Part shown: in pieces, positions 59,897-64,000 of the stretch | Layout of the letters: each line of letters opens with the position of its first letter | Numbering within the stretch: the stretch's first letter is position 1 | Source of the DNA: Rufibacter roseolus | GTDB lineage: Bacteria; Bacteroidota; Bacteroidia; Cytophagales; Hymenobacteraceae | NCBI RefSeq assembly: GCF_017916365.1 | Contig: NZ_JAFMSU010000001.1 | Coordinates: 806,001 to 870,000, forward strand | DNA: 64,000 nucleotides | Direction of reading: 5' to 3' | Notes under the pieces: model-generated | The model's database searches: none | Seen by the model: the letters and a program-made list of their open reading frames with translations, nothing else | What the model was told of the DNA's origin: nothing | Made by a program: the position numbers and the translations under genes

Positions 59897-60340
59897 TCAG
59901 TTCATATAGTTGGTTACACTCCAAACGAGGTACACCAGAATCGCTGAAAGGACCAGGCCGCCCAATACATTTATGGCTAACAGTTTATGGTGCCAGTCTT
60001 TCAGAAACCATACCATTCCGGCGAAGCTCAGGCAGAACACTGAGATCAGGAGCCCGCCCAACTCAAAGAAGAAGGGCAGCGCCAAAGCGGGGATCACCAG
60101 GAAACCCAGCGCCAGGTAGATGCACAGCTTGAGGTTCTGGTTCCCGAGCAAAGGCTTAAGTAACTCTGAAATGGACAGCAACAGAAACGGCAGAAACAGT
60201 AGTGCCATGAAGAAGATAAGCAATACCGCCATTCCTCCTTCTTTTAGTAGAAGAATGGTTAATACGATAGAGGTGAGCGAAAACCCAACGGCCTGGTACA
60301 GGCTTAAGTAGAAGTTGAGTCTCTTTTGTTTCGCAGACAT
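59897..60340 (-). CDS. Membrane protein of unknown function
   Basis: 147 residues with four predicted helices (SLTSIVLTILLLKEGGMAVLL region, LIFFMALLFLPFLLLSISELL, LCIYLALGFLVIPALALPFFFELGGLL, LAINVLGGLVLSAILVYLVW). No motif recognised. It lies between the ALDH and SDR genes on the same strand and may be co-transcribed with them. Confidence 0.65.
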   Translation of the reverse strand: MSAKQKRLNFYLSLYQAVGFSLTSIVLTILLLKEGGMAVLLIFFMALLFLPFLLLSISELLKPLLGNQNLKLCIYLALGFLVIPALALPFFFELGGLLISVFCLSFAGMVWFLKDWHHKLLAINVLGGLVLSAILVYLVWSVTNYMN

Positions 60341-60366
60341 GGGGGAGAAATCTTCGTTTGTTTGGG

Positions 60367-61155
60367 TTACAGGTTGCCTAACCGTCCGCCGTCTACGGGC
60401 ACGTTGATGCCGTTGATGTAGCCCGCAGCAGGCGAGGCCAGAAACGCAGCGGCGGCGGCTATCTCAGCAGGCTCCGCAAAGCGGTTAGCCGGAATGCCCG
60501 CCAGCATTTCCTTCTCGATCTCTTCTCTTCGGAGGCCGGTTTTCTGCATGCGGGTTTCAATGAGCGAGTGATGGCGAGCGGTAAGCGTGGCCCCGGGAAG
60601 CACGTTGTTCACGGTAATGCCAAAGGGCGCGAGCTCAAAGGAGAGCGTCTTCGCCCAATTGGCCACGGCGCCCCTAATGGTGTTAGACACGCCTAAACCT
60701 TTGATAGGCTGCTTCACTGAGGTAGAGATAATGTTGATGATGCGGCCGTACTTCGCCTCCTGCATGTACGGCACTACCGCCTGTACCAGCACATGGTTAG
60801 ATAACAGGTGTGCCGCGAAGGCATTCTCAAACTCCTCCAATGCCGCATCCAAAGCCGGTCCGCCCGCCGGTCCGCCGGTGTTGTTCACCAAAATATGCGC
60901 TTGCCCTAGTTTTGCTAAATGAGCCCCTAAACGCTCCTGCACCTCCCGCGGCCGTCCCAAATCTGCTACCACGTACTGGTGCTCTTGTCCGGCCTCGGTG
61001 GAAAGTTCTTTGAGGGTTTCCTGCAGGCGTTCCTCGTTTCGGGCCACCAGCGTGACCGTGGCACCCATGAGCGCCAACTCCAGCGCTACCGCTTTACCAA
61101 TTCCTTGCGTACTGCCGCAGACCACGGCGTGCTTGTGCTGTAAATTTAAATCCAT
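60367..61155 (-). CDS. SDR-fold oxidoreductase lacking the canonical catalytic Tyr-Lys
   Basis: 262 residues. Rossmann fold with GSTQGIGKAVALELA, VNNTGGPAGG and a closing YINGINVPVDGGRLGNL. Where SDRs have Ser...Tyr-x3-Lys the sequence is STSVKQPIKGLGVSNTIRGAV: Ser is kept, but the Tyr and Lys positions are Val/Ile or Arg. This matches the subgroup described as beta-ketoacyl-reductase-like SDRs that lack the full catalytic tetrad. Role unknown; the location between the ALDH and HAAO genes suggests a link to tryptophan catabolism. Confidence 0.82.
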   Translation of the reverse strand: MDLNLQHKHAVVCGSTQGIGKAVALELALMGATVTLVARNEERLQETLKELSTEAGQEHQYVVADLGRPREVQERLGAHLAKLGQAHILVNNTGGPAGGPALDAALEEFENAFAAHLLSNHVLVQAVVPYMQEAKYGRIINIISTSVKQPIKGLGVSNTIRGAVANWAKTLSFELAPFGITVNNVLPGATLTARHHSLIETRMQKTGLRREEIEKEMLAGIPANRFAEPAEIAAAAAFLASPAAGYINGINVPVDGGRLGNL

Positions 61156-61194
61156 AGAGGTAAATGTACAGATTATTATGGAGCAGCGGAACGG

Positions 61195-61234
61195 GTGTTT
61201 TAAGGCCGCTTTTTAGAAATTGGCTTCAAAGCGG
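61195..61234. repeat. Dispersed nested palindrome, copy 22
   Basis: GTGTTTTAAGGCCGCTTTT then GAAATTGGCTTCAAAGCGG, in the divergent gap between the SDR and HAAO genes. Confidence 0.7.
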
Positions 61235-61321
61235 CGTCTATCTTTTATGCGGCAGGTTTCGTACCTTGGAGCAGTCTGGGGCATGAACCTAAGACGCATT
61301 ATTTACCCAAACACTAATGCC

Positions 61322-61849
61322 ATGGCCTTACAATCTGCCTTCAACTTCAAGAAATGGATAGAAGAACACCGCCACCTGCTTAAGCCGCCGGTGGGCAACC
61401 AACAGGTGTACAAAGACAACAAAGACTTTATTGTGATGGTGGTAGGCGGACCCAACTCGCGGAAGGATTACCACATCAACAACGGCGAGGAGTTCTTCTT
61501 CCAGCTGGAAGGCGATATCGTGCTCAAGGTCATTGACAACGGCGAGTTCAAAGACATCCACATCAACGAGGGCGATATTTTCCTGCTGCCGCCCAACGTG
61601 CCGCACTCCCCGCGCCGAGGCCCCAACACCGTGGGCCTCGTAATGGAACGCTACCGCAACGAAAGCGAGATGGACGGTTTCCAGTGGTACTGTGAGAACT
61701 GCAACACCAAACTTTACGAGGAGTTTATCCCGGTATCGGACATCGTGGGGCAGTTGCCCGTGGTGATGAACGCCTTCTGGGAATCTGAGGAGAAACGGAC
61801 CTGCTCAAACTGCGGCGAGGTGTTGGCCAAACCGGCTCCGGTGCAGTAA
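61322..61849 (+). CDS. 3-hydroxyanthranilate 3,4-dioxygenase (HAAO)
   Basis: 175 residues from ATG 61322, which gives the family N-terminus ALQSAFNFKKWIEEH; earlier in-frame codons back to 61220 do not fit. Cupin enzyme that opens the ring of 3-hydroxyanthranilate, a tryptophan breakdown product. Fe ligands His51, Glu57 and His95 (DYHINNGEEF and NVPHSPRR) agree with the bacterial enzyme; the C-terminal rubredoxin-like CENC...CSNC knuckle is complete. The product leads to the aldehyde handled by the ALDH at 58401. Confidence 0.94.
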   Translation: MALQSAFNFKKWIEEHRHLLKPPVGNQQVYKDNKDFIVMVVGGPNSRKDYHINNGEEFFFQLEGDIVLKVIDNGEFKDIHINEGDIFLLPPNVPHSPRRGPNTVGLVMERYRNESEMDGFQWYCENCNTKLYEEFIPVSDIVGQLPVVMNAFWESEEKRTCSNCGEVLAKPAPVQ

Positions 61850-61877
61850 GTGGTCAATAAAGTAATAGAGACTTCAA

Positions 61878-61915
61878 CCTCTTTTGTCATCCTGAAAGGA
61901 TCTTGTGAGCGAACT
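61878..61915. repeat. 38-bp dispersed repeat, copy B
   Basis: 37 of 38 bases match 29785-29822 (CCTCTTTTGTCATCCTGA..., ending GTGAGCGAACT). It marks the upstream border of the A+T-rich gene that follows. Confidence 0.8.
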
Positions 61916-61943
61916 GTGGGGCCTTAGTCTTAATTTATACCTT

Positions 61944-62585
61944 ATGATGCTTCTTGGAAAAATTCAGGACGAAAAGTACATAAACGATATGTACGAGAAT
62001 GAATATCTATATTTTAACAGTTTAAAATATTTCAGAAGTGATTCCAAGGATATAACTGGAAGATTAGATCCAAGAGAATTAAATACTAAGAACTTACAAT
62101 TAAAAAATCTTCTAATTAAAAAAGGAGATGTAGAAATAGAACTGAGTGAGGCTTTGTCTAATTTCAGCGGCCAATATATGGAACACCCTGATGATTCTAC
62201 GGTCAGTTGTTGTTCACTTTTTACAATTGACATTGATCTTAATGGTGTTTTATCAAATGTAAGTGACAAAGCTTTAGAGATGGGTAATAAAATGTTGCTC
62301 ATTTTTGATTGCTTAGCCTTTTTTAAGATTCTTGATGAATCAATAGTAAAGTGTGGCTATGAATATAAAAGGAGGCCAGTAATATATTATGATCCCAAAA
62401 CTTATAATGGAGATTTGACTTTACATCATAAAGATCTGGCTTTTAAGTTTCAAGAAGAATACAGGATTCTAATAGAGTCGAAAGAAAATCAACCGATAAA
62501 AATTCCTCTTCCTGGATTAAGGAACATAAGTGTAGTCATTGATTCAATGGCTGCTAAGACCCTAGAATTAAAACAAAAACAATAA
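61944..62585 (+). CDS. A+T-rich orphan gene of unknown function
   Basis: 213 residues from ATG 61944 (the frame opens at GTG 61905, inside the 38-bp repeat, which I do not believe is translated). Composition is far more A+T-rich than the flanking genes and codon use differs, as for acquired DNA. The N-terminus (MMLLGKIQDEKYINDMYENE and YLYFNSLKYFR) resembles the start of widespread small proteins of unknown role, sometimes in defence regions, that carry a K-x-x...N-x-L-x-Y-F-R pattern; I have only memory for that. No membrane helix or signal. A terminator hairpin follows. Confidence 0.6.
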   Translation: MMLLGKIQDEKYINDMYENEYLYFNSLKYFRSDSKDITGRLDPRELNTKNLQLKNLLIKKGDVEIELSEALSNFSGQYMEHPDDSTVSCCSLFTIDIDLNGVLSNVSDKALEMGNKMLLIFDCLAFFKILDESIVKCGYEYKRRPVIYYDPKTYNGDLTLHHKDLAFKFQEEYRILIESKENQPIKIPLPGLRNISVVIDSMAAKTLELKQKQ

Positions 62586-62636
62586 TATCATTACATGACT
62601 CTACTAGGATATTGCTAAATGAACTACCTGACAACA

Positions 62637-62672
62637 CAAAGGCCCGCCTTCTCCAGAGAAAGCGGGCCTTTG
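62637..62672. terminator. Bidirectional terminator between convergent genes
   Basis: CAAAGGCCCGC pairs with GCGGGCCTTTG around CTTCTCCAGAGAAA. Confidence 0.85.
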
Positions 62673-62682
62673 CTATAACTGC

Positions 62683-62721
62683 CGTTTCAGCGCCGATTTT
62701 CAGAAATCAGCCTGTAAACAG
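62683..62721. repeat. Dispersed nested palindrome, copy 23
   Basis: CGTTTCAGCGCCGATTTTC then AGAAATCAGCCTGTAAACAG, one base before the YebC-family stop codon at 62723. Confidence 0.7.
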
Positions 62722-62722
62722 A

Positions 62723-63442
62723 TTATTCTTCTTTCATGTTGTGGTACACGGCCTGTACGTCATCGTCTTCTTCCAGACGGTCTATGAGTTTTTCCATGTC
62801 TTCCTGCTGCTCCGGGGAAAGTTCTTTGAGAACGGTAGGATAGCGCTGCAACTCAGAGGTTTTCACGTGAATGCCGCGCTCTTCCAGGGCTTTCTGCATG
62901 GCCCCGAAGTCTCCGAAAGAGGTTTGGATGATGATCTCGTTTTCCTCTTCGTCTTTGTCAATGCTCTCCAGCCCGAAGTCAATCAAATCCAGTTCCAGTT
63001 CTTCCATGTCCAGGCCTTCAGCGTTCAAATGGAACACGCCTTTGCGTTCGAAGATGAAATCGAATTGGCCGGTGCGGCCCAGCTCACCGCCGGTGCGGTT
63101 GAAGTGCATGCGCACGTTGGCCACGGTGCGGTTCACGTTGTCGGTGGCGGTTTCTACCAGAACGGCCACGCCGTGCGGACCGTAGCCCTCATATACCACT
63201 TCTGAGTAATCGCTTTCTTCTTTGCCTTGGGCCCGTTTAATGGCGGCTTCCACGCGGTCTTTGGGCATGTTCACCCCTTTGGCGTTCTGGATGCACACCC
63301 GCAGACGAGCGTTGGTGTCTGGGTCGGGTCCGCCGGATTTCACGGCCATCACAATCTCTTTCCCTATGCGGGTGAACTGCTTGGACATCATGTCCCAGCG
63401 TTTCATCTTCCGGGCTTTCCGGAACTCAAATGCTCTTCCCAT
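62723..63442 (-). CDS. YebC/PmpR family protein
   Basis: 239 residues. MGRAFEFRKARKMKRWDMMSK, then FTRIGKEIVMAVKSGGPDPDTNARLR and NAKGVNMPKDRVEAAIKRA are the classic N-terminal helical block of the family, followed by the two alpha/beta domains (YEGYGPHGVAVLVETATDNVNRT). Long described as DNA-binding regulators, some members have been shown to relieve ribosome stalling at proline runs. Monocistronic here by context. Confidence 0.94.
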   Translation of the reverse strand: MGRAFEFRKARKMKRWDMMSKQFTRIGKEIVMAVKSGGPDPDTNARLRVCIQNAKGVNMPKDRVEAAIKRAQGKEESDYSEVVYEGYGPHGVAVLVETATDNVNRTVANVRMHFNRTGGELGRTGQFDFIFERKGVFHLNAEGLDMEELELDLIDFGLESIDKDEEENEIIIQTSFGDFGAMQKALEERGIHVKTSELQRYPTVLKELSPEQQEDMEKLIDRLEEDDDVQAVYHNMKEE

Positions 63443-63507
63443 GCGGTTAGTCTAAAACAAAGTACAGACAAATATCGGGAAAAACGGCGGATAGCCCAAG
63501 CGGGTTG

Positions 63508-64000
63508 CTACACATGTTCGGCTAAATAATCTTCCAGCTTCAGCTTGCCTTTGATAGGGGCCACGCAGTCTCTTTTAGTGACTTCCACAAAGAAGGCGGC
63601 CTTCTCGTAGAGCGATCGGTTCACCAGCCGCACCATGGGCAGAAACGAGTTCACCACCCAGTACGGCACCTTAGGAATGGCCTTGTTTCCCTTCCCCACG
63701 GCCTTGCCCACCAGTTGCACCAGCTCCAGACGCGAATAGGTAACAGGACCTCCCAGTTCTATCACTTTCTCCGGCGAGGTGAGCGCCTGCACACAGGCCT
63801 CGGCCACTTCCTGCTCATGGATGGGGTTGGTGATGCGCTCGCCGTCGCCAATGGAGGCCAGGCGTCCCTTGCGGGCCATGGGCAGCAGATCCAGGAAAGC
63901 CGAGAAGAGCGCCGGCGGTTTAATGATGGTAGAGGCAATGCCGCTTTGCTGCAGCGCTTGGGCGAAGTCTTCGTGCGCCCTGAAGTAGGCTACGTGCGGG
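63508..64000 (-). CDS. NAD(P)-binding atypical SDR / NmrA-like protein (N-terminus outside window)
   Basis: 164 residues are visible from the window edge to TAA at 63508; the N-terminal Rossmann core lies beyond 64000. The frame reads on without a stop through PHVAYFRAHEDFAQALQQSG, IASTIIKPPALFSAF, then NPIHEQEVAEACVQAL and FVEVTKRDCVAPIKG. The YFRAHEDF pattern has the Tyr-x3-(Lys/His) place of extended/atypical SDRs, and KPPALFSAF matches the NmrA/YesF type. No Met upstream of 63879 is required. Function unknown; the substrate region is cut off. Confidence 0.8.
   Translation of the reverse strand, partial: PHVAYFRAHEDFAQALQQSGIASTIIKPPALFSAFLDLLPMARKGRLASIGDGERITNPIHEQEVAEACVQALTSPEKVIELGGPVTYSRLELVQLVGKAVGKGNKAIPKVPYWVVNSFLPMVRLVNRSLYEKAAFFVEVTKRDCVAPIKGKLKLEDYLAEHV

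Overview
The window looks like chromosomal DNA of a Bacteroidota bacterium, most probably a member of the Hymenobacteraceae (Rufibacter/Pontibacter/Hymenobacter type; the genus is an inference). The evidence is: a RagB/SusD protein next to glycanases, a MurF-alanine racemase fusion, DUF6089 and DUF4292 proteins, a TolQ-ExbD-ExbD-TonB cluster, the gene order nadK-DUF6089-uppS-bamA-ompH-ompH, promoters of the TTTG / TAnnTTTG type, and roughly half G+C. I see no rRNA, tRNA, CRISPR array, prophage or transposase.

Layout. 1-5.6 kb is the edge of a beta-glucan utilisation locus (SusD, PKD lipoprotein, GH16, and a convergent GH2-like enzyme). 5.8-11.4 kb holds a small lipoprotein, a RarD-type transporter, MurF-Alr, an A+T-rich lipoprotein, a 38-residue mini-protein and a Bax-inhibitor-1 protein. 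11.5-14 kb is feoAB. 14.3-19.7 kb is the translation operon rimP-nusA-infB with a hairpin in its leader. 20-28.6 kb carries an enoyl-CoA hydratase, a polysaccharide flippase, dut, a sugar nucleotidyltransferase, a TPR protein, a DUF4292 lipoprotein and an EnvC-like protein. 28.9-35.4 kb holds an RsmI-like methyltransferase, hydrolases, pdxJ, a YqeY protein, a CvpA protein, a glutamine amidotransferase and a CBS protein. 35.5-44.2 kb is the envelope cluster nadK, two DUF6089 proteins, uppS, bamA, two OmpH/Skp chaperones and an RluD-type enzyme. 44.6-51.4 kb (minus strand) is a TonB energisation module with a PstS-like lipoprotein and a TPR protein, then mazG. 52-56 kb holds glmM, a cysteine desulfurase and a Sua5/TsaC protein. 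56-62 kb holds dipeptidyl peptidase IV and genes pointing to tryptophan/kynurenine degradation (HAAO, a semialdehyde dehydrogenase, an atypical SDR). The end has an A+T-rich orphan gene, a YebC protein and a cut NAD(P)-binding protein.

The most striking non-coding signal is a family of about 38-bp nested palindromes (core GCCTGTTTTC/GAAAACAGGC, outer arms CGTTTT/AAAACG). At least 23 copies are scattered over the window, almost all between genes; some are built into long terminator-like hairpins and one supplies the stop codon of a gene. A second repeat system is a degenerate 22-bp tandem array at 29676-29802 that runs into a 38-bp repeat, which recurs at 61878-61915 beside an A+T-rich orphan gene. 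No fully novel multi-gene system was found; the repeats, the rimP leader hairpin, the mini-protein and the orphan gene are the best leads.
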